In this document: positions 8,475 through 16,556 of the stretch, piece after piece
Layout of the letters: every line of letters begins with the position of its first letter
Position numbering within the stretch: position 1 is the stretch's first letter
Virus record (IMG/VR): IMGVR_UViG_3300018005_000202
Coordinates: 1 to 27,044 of that record
Strand: one strand, 5' to 3'
Source: a virus
DNA: 27,044 bases
The notes under the pieces: generated by a model
Told to the model about the DNA's origin: nothing
Database searches by the model: none
What the model saw: the letters and a program-made list of their open reading frames with translations, nothing else
Program-made: the position numbers and the translations under genes

Positions 8475-8947
8475 CACGTAATCCAAGCGAGAGAACTCGC
8501 ACTATATAAACCGCTATCAATAAACGAAACTCCCGTTCCCGGCCGCGCGCGTTTGAAACGTGCCGATCGTTTTTTGCCGGAACGGCGGTCGAGCGCGGCT
8601 TGCGTCGGCACGCCGGGATAGCCGATCTTTTCCATTTCGCCTTCGGATAGGAACTTCTTGAAGCGGTCGCCGATCTTTGACGTCGCGGAGCCGAAGACGT
8701 CGAGCGAAGTCGGGGCACCCATCAAAAGGCTTTCCAGCGCGCCAGCGAGACCATCTTCAAGATCGCCAGCGATATTTTCTTTGTGAAGCTCCCAGAAGTT
8801 TTCGAATATGTGATATTTCGCCTCTAGAATTTCAGCCACGTCACCCGTCGTCTGTGTCCCGGCCGCGATTTTCTTTCTCCGTCTTTTGCCGCTCGGCGGA
8901 GGCTCGTTGTACGGAATGTCGTTTACACCGAGATGAAGTGTCGGCAT
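8474..8947 (-). CDS. Phage neck/tail-completion-like protein (157 aa)
   Basis: I set the start at ATG 8945-8947 (MPTLHLGVNDIPYNEPPPSG); the longer frame upstream is a shadow of the preceding gene. The protein has features of a phage family found between capsid and tail genes: N-terminal H-L-G-V-x-D-I-P-Y, a Lys/Arg patch, then TGDVAEILEAKYHIFENFWE, LAGALESLLMGAP, ATSKIGDRFKKFLS, and GYPGVPTQAAL near the C-terminus. A role in neck or tail-terminus assembly is inferred from position. It begins 5 bases after the 195-aa gene and ends at the GIY-YIG remnant. Confidence 0.7.
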   Translation of the reverse strand: MPTLHLGVNDIPYNEPPPSGKRRRKKIAAGTQTTGDVAEILEAKYHIFENFWELHKENIAGDLEDGLAGALESLLMGAPTSLDVFGSATSKIGDRFKKFLSEGEMEKIGYPGVPTQAALDRRSGKKRSARFKRARPGTGVSFIDSGLYSASSLAWIT

Positions 8948-8952
8948 GGGCG

Positions 8953-9540
8953 TCACACGTAGAACACTGTGAGGTTCGCCGCGCCACCGCCGTCCGTCGC
9001 GATGGCGATCAAGCCTTCCTCGATCGCCGCGCCGACCGGGATGAAGTCCTGCGCCGTAGTCGAGTAGGTCCCGATCGGATCGGAGACGTTCCACCCGGTC
9101 TGTGTCCCAGATTGGGAGCCGGACGTATTGATCTGATTCGTGCCGGCGAGCGCATGCGTCTTGGTGTCTGAGACGGCGAAAGTGTTCGCCGTCAGATTCG
9201 CATCCTGGGCGACGTAATATGTCGTGTTCGCCGTCAGCCCGGTCGGTAGTGCGCCGCCGCTGCTGGTCGTGAACTTGACCGCCGCGCCGGCCGCGAGACC
9301 GTGACTTGGCCAAGTGATGACGCCCGGCGAGGCGAGCGTGATGGTGACCGTCGAGCTCAAGCCGTCGTACATCGTGACCGCCGAAGAAGTCCCGGCAGTG
9401 TTGATCCCGAGGCCGGAGAAAACGCCGGCACCCTCCTCGATCTGGAAATTCGCCGACGTCGTCAGGTTTTCCCAATAGGAACCGCCATTGAACGACGGGA
9501 TCGCGCCGTTCGGGCCGAGGAAGTCGTTGGGGTTGCCCAT
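8953..9540 (-). CDS. Beta-rich structural protein with tail-type module
   Basis: 195 aa, Gly/Thr/Ala-rich. Residues about 70-135 carry a module seen in many phage virion proteins: W-P-S-H-G-L-A-A-G, then G-A-L-P-T-G-L, T-T-Y-Y-V, and A-N-T-F-A-V-S. A related module occurs in the beta-helix protein at 4875-6353. There is no catalytic motif. The gene lies between two neck-region genes, 5 and 11 bases from its neighbours. A minor structural or tail-tube-like role is possible; the call is by composition and context. Confidence 0.6.
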   Translation of the reverse strand: MGNPNDFLGPNGAIPSFNGGSYWENLTTSANFQIEEGAGVFSGLGINTAGTSSAVTMYDGLSSTVTITLASPGVITWPSHGLAAGAAVKFTTSSGGALPTGLTANTTYYVAQDANLTANTFAVSDTKTHALAGTNQINTSGSQSGTQTGWNVSDPIGTYSTTAQDFIPVGAAIEEGLIAIATDGGGAANLTVFYV

Positions 9541-9551
9541 GTTGCGTTTCC

Positions 9552-10034
9552 TTATGAAATGCCGACGGTTGATGGCCCATAGCCCTGAGCGATTTGAAGA
9601 TACATTCGCCCATACGGGTCCTTCAATCGTTGGAGATCAGAAAGCGTAAATTTCTTCGCTGCTTCCTGAACGACCATGTTCTGGCTCGTCGATTCGTCTG
9701 ACGCGGATTGTATCACGCCGGACACGAAGCCATTGATGTTGAACTTGGCACGGAGTTTCTCGAAGAATTTCCGGCCAGATTGATCCTGTGCAAAATTGAT
9801 AACGAGACTAGCCGCGAGGTTATAGATCGCCGTGACGTAGACGGAGACCGGCGGAAGCCCAGGAATCGGCGGCCCGCAGGTGGAGACACCGCGGAGCGCC
9901 GGATTGACGATCTGGATGGCGAACGACAGCGCCCAAGCAACTACGGCCGAGTTCGGCGGCAGATCGTTCGCGCCGATTTGCATGATGTTCGCGATGAAAA
10001 ATTGGAACCCAGCGAGCGTCGGCTGCTGCTGCAT
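9552..10034 (-). CDS. Hypothetical phage protein, neck/adaptor region (160 aa)
   Basis: 160 aa beginning MQQQPTLAGFQFFIANIMQ. It is mostly helical, with a hydrophobic centre (VSVYVTAIYNLAASLVINFA) that may be an amphipathic helix rather than a membrane span, and a polar C-terminal half with F-T-L-S-D-L-Q-R-L. It starts 4 bases after the 202-aa gene. Its location just downstream of the capsid terminator fits an adaptor, stopper or other connector protein, but I cannot assign a family. Confidence 0.6.
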   Translation of the reverse strand: MQQQPTLAGFQFFIANIMQIGANDLPPNSAVVAWALSFAIQIVNPALRGVSTCGPPIPGLPPVSVYVTAIYNLAASLVINFAQDQSGRKFFEKLRAKFNINGFVSGVIQSASDESTSQNMVVQEAAKKFTLSDLQRLKDPYGRMYLQIAQGYGPSTVGIS

Positions 10035-10038
10035 CTAA

Positions 10039-10647
10039 TCACCCCGCAGCTCTCCGCCTGCCGAGGCCGCGCTTCGGCGACGCGGTCACGCGGCCCTTGA
10101 ACTCCCGCCCTGGTGCCACGGCGTCAGTGACGCGGACGCCCTCCGCAATCGTCTTCTCGCCGGCCGGCGTCTGCTCGACCTGCTCAAACGTCGTCTCGAC
10201 GCCGGGGATCTTGACCTCGTTGGGATCGCCGCCGAGGTTGGCGACCGCGTTCTGGACCGCCGTCTCGATGGCTTGATTGTTCGCCACTGCGGCCTTTCTC
10301 CGCCGCTCCGCGCCTTCCTGAGCAAGGACGCCCATGTTCAGCGCGCGAACGCGCTCGATGATGGCCGCCGGCACCGGCTTGTCGACGTTGAAAACGAGCG
10401 GCGTGTACACCCTCTGCCGTTGAACGTCCGTGACGCCGATCGCGCCATATTTCGAGAGCTGCTTCACGATCGATTCGACTTGAGAAATATGCAGGTCGCC
10501 GCCAATGGCATTCTGCTTCCCGGACGGAATCGGATGCTGTTTCGCTGGCGTGAAGCGGACGTTCGGCGAACCGTCGTCGTTGAAGTCGAGACGATAGAAG
10601 ATGATCCAATTTTGCGGGGTGGCATTGGCCACGAACAGCTTGGACAT
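10039..10647 (-). CDS. Hypothetical phage structural protein (202 aa)
   Basis: 202 aa. The N-terminal half is folded-looking and beta-rich (NATPQNWIIFYRLDFNDDG). The C-terminal half is low-complexity, acidic then basic, ending in an Arg-rich tail (LGRRRAAG). The start ATG is preceded by the leader CCAACAGGGGAGATTATCG, shared with two other genes here. It is the first gene after the capsid terminator at 10713-10745, so it may begin a separate transcript. The function is unknown; a head-tail or decoration role is conjecture. Confidence 0.6.
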   Translation of the reverse strand: MSKLFVANATPQNWIIFYRLDFNDDGSPNVRFTPAKQHPIPSGKQNAIGGDLHISQVESIVKQLSKYGAIGVTDVQRQRVYTPLVFNVDKPVPAAIIERVRALNMGVLAQEGAERRRKAAVANNQAIETAVQNAVANLGGDPNEVKIPGVETTFEQVEQTPAGEKTIAEGVRVTDAVAPGREFKGRVTASPKRGLGRRRAAG

Positions 10648-10668
10648 TCGATAATCTCCCCTGTTGGC
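10648..10668 (-). promoter_or_regulatory. Shared translation-initiation leader, copy 1
   Basis: On the minus strand the bases before the 202-aa gene read CCAACAGGGGAGATTATCGA then ATG. The first 13 bases, CCAACAGGGGAGA, recur exactly before the 94-aa gene at 15833 and with one G fewer before the 78-aa gene at 19121. The core is a strong Shine-Dalgarno (GGGGAG). The identity beyond the core suggests a duplicated initiation module. Confidence 0.55.
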
Positions 10669-10712
10669 GCCGATTCATCGCGGCGCACGGCATCATAGCA
10701 CTCCCGAAACGA

Positions 10713-10745
10713 AAGAGCGAAGGGCCGACCAGGCCCCTCGCTCTT
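10713..10745 (-). terminator. Intrinsic terminator after major capsid gene
   Basis: An 8-bp stem (AAGAGCGA with TCGCTCTT), one internal mismatch, then a 5-bp GGGCC/GGCCC stem closes a short loop. On the minus strand the hairpin runs into a T-containing tail (CTCTTTCGTTTCG). It lies 41 bases after the capsid stop codon and before the 202-aa gene, a common place to limit read-through after a highly expressed capsid gene. Confidence 0.7.
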
Positions 10746-10785
10746 AATCCCCACTTCCCCTCGGTTCTCGACCGATTGCGAATCG

Positions 10786-11811
10786 CTATGAATACACCAT
10801 CAGGATTTGGGTTACTGCCTGTGGCCGCGGCGTCCATCCCGACGTGATGCGCCATTCCTGCAGGAAATCCGTGGCGCCGCCAGCCAGCGGCGAGACGATC
10901 TCGCGTGGCGCCGCCATATCGCAATACTGCGTTACGCAGACCTTATTGCCGGGCGACATCGACGCGAAGATGTTGGTATTCACCGGCTTGTCGGTCGCTG
11001 GCTTCTCGACCTCCGGCATGACAAGGAGAACGACATCGGTGTCGGCATTGCCACCGGCGCCCTGCAGCGTATCGTCGTAGGCCCAGAGCAGCGTGTCGCC
11101 GTTGTCCATCAGAATCGATTTGAACGTCCCGGCGGTCGAGGTCGTGCCGGCGCCGATGCGCTGGAATTGCACGAGCTGAACCACGTTGTACTCGAAGAGG
11201 CCGAGCGTCCGCTGCGGGCCGAGGATGCAGAACAACCGACCCATACCGAGTTGGTAGGTCCGCTGCTTCAATGCGAGGACCTGCGATGCTACGAAGAACG
11301 CCATCTCGCCGTTGTCATAGGTCACGACAGTGTCGTTGCCGTTGGTGTCCGGCGGCAGCGGCACCGTGGTGGTACCCGGCGCATTGACGATGCCCTCGCC
11401 GATCTGAGGATTGAAGCCGAAGAGCGCAGCATCCCTGGCAAGCTGGAAGTGACCCTGCCGGCCGCCGAGGCGGTAGGCTTCCGGGACCGCGAAGCCCCAG
11501 CGACCGCCGGCCGCGACATCATGGTGGTTCCACTCTGCGCGAACTTGCAGCAAGTAAGTCGCGGTCGAGAACATCGTCGCCATGATGTCCACGCCGGGAA
11601 GTTCGTTGTAGGAAGCCTGCCCCGCCGCCATCTTGGTGCGGAGATTGAGCTGCTTCATGTAGACCACCAAATCATCCTCGGCGAGCCGGACGCGAAGCTG
11701 CTGGTCGGCCATGAGATCGAGGAAGCCACTGACTTGGCTGTATTGAAGTATAAGCTCGGGCTCGATGAACGAAGGGTTCACCGTGATATATGCGTCGGCT
11801 TGAATCCCCAC
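10786..11811 (-). CDS. Major capsid protein, DUF2184-like
   Basis: 341 aa, no signal peptide. The pattern fits DUF2184-type major capsid proteins: N-terminal segment VNPSFIEPELILQYSQ, a region with W-N-H-H-D-V-A-A-G-G-R-W-G-F, DAALFGFNPQIGEGIVNAPG near the middle, a Gly/Asp-rich beta region, and a C-terminal TSGWTPRPQAVTQILMVYS. The order DUF1073 portal, MuF, DUF2213 protease/scaffold, small beta protein, this protein, then a terminator, is the usual head module order. Start codon and AAGGAGG upstream agree. The product would form the icosahedral shell. The family assignment is by recognition, not by search. Confidence 0.78.
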   Translation of the reverse strand: MGIQADAYITVNPSFIEPELILQYSQVSGFLDLMADQQLRVRLAEDDLVVYMKQLNLRTKMAAGQASYNELPGVDIMATMFSTATYLLQVRAEWNHHDVAAGGRWGFAVPEAYRLGGRQGHFQLARDAALFGFNPQIGEGIVNAPGTTTVPLPPDTNGNDTVVTYDNGEMAFFVASQVLALKQRTYQLGMGRLFCILGPQRTLGLFEYNVVQLVQFQRIGAGTTSTAGTFKSILMDNGDTLLWAYDDTLQGAGGNADTDVVLLVMPEVEKPATDKPVNTNIFASMSPGNKVCVTQYCDMAAPREIVSPLAGGATDFLQEWRITSGWTPRPQAVTQILMVYS

Positions 11812-11826
11812 GGTTGATCCTCCTTC

Positions 11827-12717
11827 TCAGATCTGAATCACGGCGCACGCGCCGTTGAAATTCCAAGTCGCAAACCCGGTCGTCGGATTGTAGACGACCG
11901 TCTCGCAGTTCGTCACTTGGACGTCGAGAACCTCGACCGGGATCGCGACGTCCGAGCCGGAGCCCGGCGTTACCGTGCCGCCGGTAATGGTGGTGGCACC
12001 CAAAGATGCGGCCGCCTGATAGGTGATCACGTCACCGGAAACCGATAGCACCGTGTAGGTGCCGTTCTGTCCGCTGATGGAGCTGCCAGTCAAGGACGAG
12101 ACGACAATCGAATCGCCGGGCGATCCGCCGTAGGCGGTCGTCAGCGTCAGCGAAACGATACCGCTGGTATTGTTGTAGGCGCTACCCGTCGAATTGACCG
12201 TGTAAGCGGCGAGGTACGGCACGAGCACTTGGTTGACGAAATCCCAAGAGACCGACGCACCGATCGGTCCGCCTTCGAGGTCGGCGAGGATCGGGTCGCA
12301 GGCGACTGCGATGCGGGCCTGGGAACCGAAGGCATAGGCGTTGACGTGATTGAGGGAACCGGCCAGCGGGACTGGCGATTGCGGCGACGTGATCATCGCG
12401 TAGGCCTGGTCGAAGACGGAGAACCCGGCAAGGTTCTTGGAGCCGCCCGTCAGCGCGGTCGCGCGCCCCATTTGGACGCCGAGCGTCGTGCTGGGGCCGG
12501 TATTGCCACTGCCGCGATTCGGCACGTTCATGTAGACGCCGACGCCGCCCCACATCGGAAGCGTCTCACTATTGGCGAGGATGCCGCCGCGCAGCCGCCA
12601 GCGTGAAGACGGATCGGGATAGGCGGTGCCCTGCCGAAGTCCGACGGAGCTAACGTTGAAAAGCCCGGCGTTGCCGACGGTCGTCTGATAGGGAGCAATC
12701 GTGACGTTCGCGCTCAT
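11827..12717 (-). CDS. Putative head decoration/structural protein
   Basis: 296 aa, beta-rich and low in charge. Residues about 1-165 form one region with MWGGVGVYMNVPNRGSGNTG and FDQAYAMITSPQSPVPLAG. Residues about 170-270 look like an inserted Ig-like or beta-sandwich module (GIVSLTLTTAYGGSPGDSIV, then GQNGTYTVLSVSGDVITYQA), and the C-terminus returns to the first style (NPTTGFATWNFNGACAVIQI). It sits directly between the protease-scaffold and major capsid genes, where decoration proteins often lie. The role is inferred from context. Confidence 0.65.
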   Translation of the reverse strand: MSANVTIAPYQTTVGNAGLFNVSSVGLRQGTAYPDPSSRWRLRGGILANSETLPMWGGVGVYMNVPNRGSGNTGPSTTLGVQMGRATALTGGSKNLAGFSVFDQAYAMITSPQSPVPLAGSLNHVNAYAFGSQARIAVACDPILADLEGGPIGASVSWDFVNQVLVPYLAAYTVNSTGSAYNNTSGIVSLTLTTAYGGSPGDSIVVSSLTGSSISGQNGTYTVLSVSGDVITYQAAASLGATTITGGTVTPGSGSDVAIPVEVLDVQVTNCETVVYNPTTGFATWNFNGACAVIQI

Positions 12718-12785
12718 TGCGGCCTCATCTCCTGATGTTCAACGACCGTTCCCCTGTTTTTACCTCCATCGCTCGGCGCTCGACC

Positions 12786-14729
12786 TCAATGCTGAGTGAC
12801 GTTTCGCTTGAAGAAGTTCGCGCCAGGCGCCTTCGCCGCGCGTCCGGTCTGCCCGGCGAATTGGCTCATCCAAGTCGAAGGCTGGCCGTAGAAGTCGCGA
12901 TAGGTGTGGCCGCCCTCGACCCGCTCGACCATGCGTAGTACGTCGACCCCGATGTTCGTGGGATCGCGCGCCGCGACGATGGAATCCTCGAGAATCTGTC
13001 CGGAAGCGACGTTGAATGCGGCATCGTCGGCGAAAGCGGCCGACTTAAGGTCAACGCCCTTCCACCGCGGGCTGAGGACTTGAAGATCAAGCGTGGTGCG
13101 GCGCCGGAACTGCTTCGAGGTCTCACCCGGGATCGGGCGCGGCGTCTGCTTGCCGAGCAACGGGTAGACGCGGTCGGCCTCGGTCCAGGCGTCGGCGAGC
13201 GCGGCGTGCTCGTCGTCGGCGAGCGGGCGCACGAGCTTGGAAAGTTCGTCGAGTTGGCGTTTGACGTCGGCGCTATCGGCCATCGCGGCATCCTTCTTCG
13301 CCTTGTCGGCCTTTTCCTTTTCCTCTTTTTCCTTGTCCTCGGCGTCCTTCTTGGCCTTATCGGCGGCGAGCTTCTCGGCCTCGCCCTTGTCCTTGTCTTC
13401 GGCGTCTTTCTTCGCCGCGTCGTCCTTGCGGCGGGCGTCGTCGCGAGCCTTGTCCTTCTCCTCCATCGAATCCATGCGGCGGCCGAGGTGCGAGACGGCG
13501 TCCGCCATCTTGCCGAGATAGCCCGAGATTTCGGAGAGCTTGTCGTCGAGGTTCTTGCCAGCGTCGGCATCTTTGCGCGCGGCGTCGTCTTTGGCTTTGT
13601 CGTCGCGCGCTTTATCGTCTCGCTTCGCGGCGTCGTCGGCGGCCTTCTTCGCGGCAGCTTCCTCTTCAGGGGTCATCGCTGAGTCCTCTCTCGATTCGGA
13701 TCGAACGCCACTAATCTCGTCACCTTTATCCCAAACGCCGCGCGAACACAACGCGACGTGATCCAAAAGGCTAGGATCGCCCTCGACCAGCAGCTTCGCT
13801 CCGTTCTCCAGGGTGAGCTTCTGGTTGACGCTGAGATCGTGGAAGTAGACCGCCGGCGATGTCGATAGCTGGCCATCTTCAAGTTCTCGGCCAGCCTCTT
13901 CGTCGTAGACCTTGGCGATTCCCCAGACCTCGTCGCCCTTTTCGCCGCCAATGTACGGCAGAAAGATGCTCCCCACAACTCTTTCGGCGAACTCGTCGGA
14001 GTCCAGGAGCTGCCCCTTGGGATGCTTGTAGATTACCGTGAGACCGTTACAGCGCGCCAAGGCTTCGTCGTTCAGCCATATCTTCGGATCGCGGAAGACG
14101 AACTCCTTTAGCTTCGGCCGATAGGCGTATCCGGTCCCAGTGATTCGGATCGCCACCAGCCACATGTTCTCGTAACGCTGCGGAGACGTCAGCCGATTCG
14201 CGGCGATGGCGCGCGCGATGCCGAGCTCGTTCATGGTGAGTCGTTCGAGCGCGATCGAGCAGCCTGGATGAAGCGGCGCCGGCGGCGAGGCGACCGGGAC
14301 CCATGCCCAGCCATCGTGTTCGTCGTTCAGTTCCGGCGTGAACTCATTCGTCACTTTTTGCAAAAACGTGGAATAGTCCACGCCCGGCGCCCCCATCGGA
14401 CCAGCCGCGATCGCGCTTGCGGGGGGAGCCGGTGCCGGAGCAGCGGGCGGCGTAACAGGGACCGCCGCGGTCGCCGATCCGGCACCACCGTTGAGGTCGG
14501 CAACGGGCGCCCCTTTCTGCCGGGTCAGGAGCGACCGCACCCCCTCCGGCAGGAAACCAATCTCTTCGCGGGTTTCTCGGATCGCGGTCTGTTCGGTCGA
14601 TTCGTCACCATCTTGCCCGCCGCCGGGCAGATCCCAGTATCCGGCGAAATCTTGCGAGGCCGCGCTGCGGCGGAGAAAGAGCGCCGTTCCGTTCAACGAC
14701 AAAAAAAGTATGCCAGCGCCGCGGATCAC
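12786..14729 (-). CDS. Nudix hydrolase - DUF2213 protease - scaffold fusion
   Basis: 647 aa with three regions. (1) Residues about 1-165: a Nudix domain with box G-x5-E-x7-R-E-x2-E-E-x-G at residues 37-59; E52, E55 and E56 are present. An Ala/Pro-rich insert (about 75-125) interrupts it. (2) Residues about 175-350: a DUF2213-like domain (RYENMWLVAIRITGTGYAYR, WLNDEALARCNGLTVIYKHP, GQLSTSPAVYF), the family seen in prohead protease/scaffold genes. (3) Residues about 360-510: a long Lys/Asp/Glu/Ala coiled coil, then a folded C-terminal region. It probably acts as scaffold and maturation protease for the head; a substrate for the Nudix part is unknown. Its ATG overlaps the preceding stop by ATGA. 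Confidence 0.78.
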   Translation of the reverse strand: MIRGAGILFLSLNGTALFLRRSAASQDFAGYWDLPGGGQDGDESTEQTAIRETREEIGFLPEGVRSLLTRQKGAPVADLNGGAGSATAAVPVTPPAAPAPAPPASAIAAGPMGAPGVDYSTFLQKVTNEFTPELNDEHDGWAWVPVASPPAPLHPGCSIALERLTMNELGIARAIAANRLTSPQRYENMWLVAIRITGTGYAYRPKLKEFVFRDPKIWLNDEALARCNGLTVIYKHPKGQLLDSDEFAERVVGSIFLPYIGGEKGDEVWGIAKVYDEEAGRELEDGQLSTSPAVYFHDLSVNQKLTLENGAKLLVEGDPSLLDHVALCSRGVWDKGDEISGVRSESREDSAMTPEEEAAAKKAADDAAKRDDKARDDKAKDDAARKDADAGKNLDDKLSEISGYLGKMADAVSHLGRRMDSMEEKDKARDDARRKDDAAKKDAEDKDKGEAEKLAADKAKKDAEDKEKEEKEKADKAKKDAAMADSADVKRQLDELSKLVRPLADDEHAALADAWTEADRVYPLLGKQTPRPIPGETSKQFRRRTTLDLQVLSPRWKGVDLKSAAFADDAAFNVASGQILEDSIVAARDPTNIGVDVLRMVERVEGGHTYRDFYGQPSTWMSQFAGQTGRAAKAPGANFFKRNVTQH

Positions 14730-15166
14730 TCTTTGTGCTCCGGTTCGCGCTTTTCCTCGCTGATGAACTTCTCGATGCCCTTCCAGTCTTCTGGCGTCAT
14801 GTCTCGCTTTGCCTTTCCGGCATCGGCCAATTTTGCGAACTCATTCATGTTCGGGCGCGCGCCTTCGTCGGCCCGGAGCGTCTTCGCTTTCGCGTGGAGG
14901 CGCATGTGCTCATCCGCATTGAAAAGTGGCGTTGAAAACGACTCAGCATCCATGCGGGCGCAGCGGGCATCCATCCGCATGTGAAGCCGCGTGATGCCGT
15001 CGCAGATCGTCTTGACGGCGTCGAGGATAGCTCCGGCTTCATCGTCGTCGATGCCCTTGAACGTTCCCTTGTTCTTCCCCGCGTAGAGAACGCGCTCACC
15101 TTTCTCAGCGCCGTACTCCTTCTGGAGCGCAGCCTTGATCGTCTCGCCTTTGGCTGTTAACGGCAT
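14726..15166 (-). CDS. Conserved-type phage protein (146 aa)
   Basis: I start it at the ATG giving MPLTAKGETIKAALQKEYGA; the longer frame upstream is a shadow of the 101-aa gene. The first 50 residues have a recurring phage pattern: M-P-L-T-x-K-G, K-E-Y-G-x-x-K-G-E-R-V-L-Y-A-G-K-N-K-G-T. The rest is helical and charged. It overlaps the upstream gene by 10 bases and its stop overlaps the Nudix fusion start by ATGA, so it is probably co-translated with the head protease. Function unknown. Confidence 0.65.
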   Translation of the reverse strand: MPLTAKGETIKAALQKEYGAEKGERVLYAGKNKGTFKGIDDDEAGAILDAVKTICDGITRLHMRMDARCARMDAESFSTPLFNADEHMRLHAKAKTLRADEGARPNMNEFAKLADAGKAKRDMTPEDWKGIEKFISEEKREPEHKE

Positions 15167-15462
15167 CGCTTCCCTCCCAATCCCATCGCCCGCTCGTTCG
15201 TCTCGATCGCAACGGCGTGCAAGATGAAAGTCTCCGCGAGGCGGTCGGCGATCACGGCGTCGTCCTGTGTGAAAACCCAGGTTCCGTCTTCGTAGCGGAC
15301 CACGGAAACGTCGCCGCAAAGTTGGAGATTGAGCGGGAAGTAGAAGGCGCTGCTGGCGTCGCTCGGCGTCCCGGTCTTGAAACCGGCCTTGGCGAGCTTG
15401 CGGCGGAGCGCCGACGCGATGAGCTTCTGCAACTCGCCGTCGGTTAATCGAAGCTCGCGCAC
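15157..15462 (-). CDS. Hypothetical phage protein (101 aa)
   Basis: 101 aa starting at GTG (MRELRLTDGELQKLIASALR), with AAAGG upstream. The N-terminal half is a helical, basic segment; the C-terminal half has a hydrophobic, alanine-containing region (ADRLAETFILHAVAIET). No known motif. It begins just after the hairpin at 15485-15512 and overlaps the next gene by 10 bases. It is probably a real accessory gene of the head operon; function unknown. Confidence 0.6.
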   Translation of the reverse strand: MRELRLTDGELQKLIASALRRKLAKAGFKTGTPSDASSAFYFPLNLQLCGDVSVVRYEDGTWVFTQDDAVIADRLAETFILHAVAIETNERAMGLGGKRCR

Positions 15463-15484
15463 GGTTTACCTTTCCACGAAAATG

Positions 15485-15512
15485 ACAAGCCCCGGTACTA
15501 GCCGGGGCTTGT
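15485..15512. terminator. Perfect 11-bp hairpin, possible bidirectional terminator
   Basis: ACAAGCCCCGG and CCGGGGCTTGT pair perfectly around a 6-base loop. On the minus strand it is followed by CATTTTCG, on the plus strand by TATAACATTT, so the U-tract is weak on both sides. It lies between the 94-aa gene stop (15549) and the 101-aa gene start (15462). It could attenuate transcription or protect an mRNA end. Confidence 0.6.
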
Positions 15513-15548
15513 TATAACATTTAACCGCGTGATTCACAAAAGCGCGGA

Positions 15549-15833
15549 TTAGATTGCTCCGTCGAGCCGCGAGCCGACTTCATAGATTCGGTCGCTCAGG
15601 CGGGAAAGTCTATCGACTTGATCCGTTAAATCGCTGACGAGACCCCCAACACCGGCTTCCTTCAATAATGCCTTTCCTTCAACGTTCTTTGGAGCGCCAA
15701 CTAACTTGTCGGTAAGACCTTCAAGTCGAGCGGCATGTTTCTCGAACGTATCGGCCAAATCTAACAAACGAGTATGGATTTGATCGAGCTGACTAGCTTT
15801 GCGAGCTTCGTCCTTCGCATGCGAGACTGACAT
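15549..15833 (-). CDS. Small coiled-coil protein (94 aa)
   Basis: 94 aa, almost entirely helical with heptad-like leucines (QLDQIHTRLLDLADTFEKHA, LTDQVDRLSRLSDRIYEVGS), separated by a short Gly-rich link. No membrane segment. The start ATG (15831-15833) has the leader CCAACAGGGGAGAATCATCC, also found before two other genes. It follows the broken HD-hydrolase gene and precedes the hairpin terminator. It may be a scaffold-type or chaperone helper; this is only from its coiled-coil nature. Confidence 0.65.
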   Translation of the reverse strand: MSVSHAKDEARKASQLDQIHTRLLDLADTFEKHAARLEGLTDKLVGAPKNVEGKALLKEAGVGGLVSDLTDQVDRLSRLSDRIYEVGSRLDGAI

Positions 15834-15837
15834 AGGA

Positions 15838-15856
15838 TGATTCTCCCCTGTTGGAA
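15838..15856 (-). promoter_or_regulatory. Shared translation-initiation leader, copy 2
   Basis: Minus-strand sequence CCAACAGGGGAGAATCATCC before ATG of the 94-aa gene. It matches copy 3 (before 19121) over about 18 of 20 positions and copy 1 (before 10647) over its first 13 bases. Its GGGGAG core is a strong Shine-Dalgarno at about 10 bases from the ATG. Confidence 0.55.
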
Positions 15857-15930
15857 TGGATTAGAAGACGCACGCCACCTATAGCACGTCTGCGGGATTC
15901 GTCACGAATCGGTTGAGGAGAGCGAGCCAG

Positions 15931-15948
15931 TCAGATTTTGTCACTGCG
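15931..15948. repeat. 18-bp direct repeat, copy 1 (3-prime end of HD-hydrolase gene)
   Basis: The 18 bases from the stop codon inward (plus strand TCAGATTTTGTCACTGCG) are identical to 21295-21312. Both encode a C-terminal R-S-D-K-I on the minus strand, and both genes are otherwise unrelated and damaged. Confidence 0.75.
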
Positions 15949-16338
15949 AGAAAGCTCTGCGAGAAATTCCCGCTTCGCTCTCGGTGGCGACCAGAATTGA
16001 AGCTTAACCCCAACAGGCTCGGCGGCTGTGCTCCATGCTATGGGCGGCGGCGCCATGTTCTGCTGCATCTCATCGGTCAGGATGCGCGTATCCAATTCCT
16101 TCACTTCTGCTGGCATTTCTGCGAGTAGACCAAACCGCTCACAAACCGCGCGCATGATTTTTTCTTCGGCTTCACGATAGCCGACGAGAAACGGTTTTAG
16201 CGGGCGTGGCACGTCCACCAAATATGCCTCGCTGGCGTCACGCAGGAGCGCCCAAAGCCTATTCTCGGCTGATACCTTGCGCGCCAACAATACGGAATGT
16301 TCTGCCACGCTGTAGAACCTGAGACAGTGACCACCGAA

Positions 16339-16556
16339 GCCGCAGTGGCCAATCAAAAATAAAACTTGGCTGCTCAACTGAAATGCTAAGGCCGAAAATC
16401 GACGATGTGTGGGAGTTTAGATAAAAAGATTGCGCCCCACCGTCCTATCCACGGGAATCCCGTAGAACGCACGCCATCCGGCGACAGTTCGGAGCGGCGG
16501 GGCGACTTTTCGAACCGGAAAATGTGCGCCTCGAGGGCGTTTGTCAAACGCTTGCG
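16339..16556 (-). other. 218-bp insertion in the HD-hydrolase gene
   Basis: If the HD-hydrolase is continuous between L-S-L-Q-C-R and F-G-G-H-C, the insert is about 218 bases. It contains several short perfect hairpins (CGTTT/AAACG, CGCC/GGCG, TTTTC/GAAAA, CGGG/CCCG). A second frame runs from the upstream exon to a TAA at 16417-16419 and ends GWRAFYGIPVDRTVGRNLFI, which looks like the tail of a protein. I do not see group I intron core sequences or a clear terminal repeat. Its nature is open. Confidence 0.5.

Noticed and set aside
10807-11817. Plus-strand 336-aa frame opposite the major capsid gene
   Set aside because: It follows the reading of the capsid complement, is Arg/His/Asp-rich, has no ribosome site or domain, and matches the usual open complement of a high-GC gene.
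13080-13682. Plus-strand 200-aa hydrophobic frame opposite the coiled-coil part of the Nudix-DUF2213 gene
   Set aside because: The Leu/Val/Phe-rich look is the complement of Lys/Asp/Glu codons, not a membrane protein.
16339-16556. Group I intron in the HD-hydrolase gene
   Set aside because: No recognisable P7/R/S core and no exon boundary that fits a U before and a G at the end in frame. The altered active site argues for decay.
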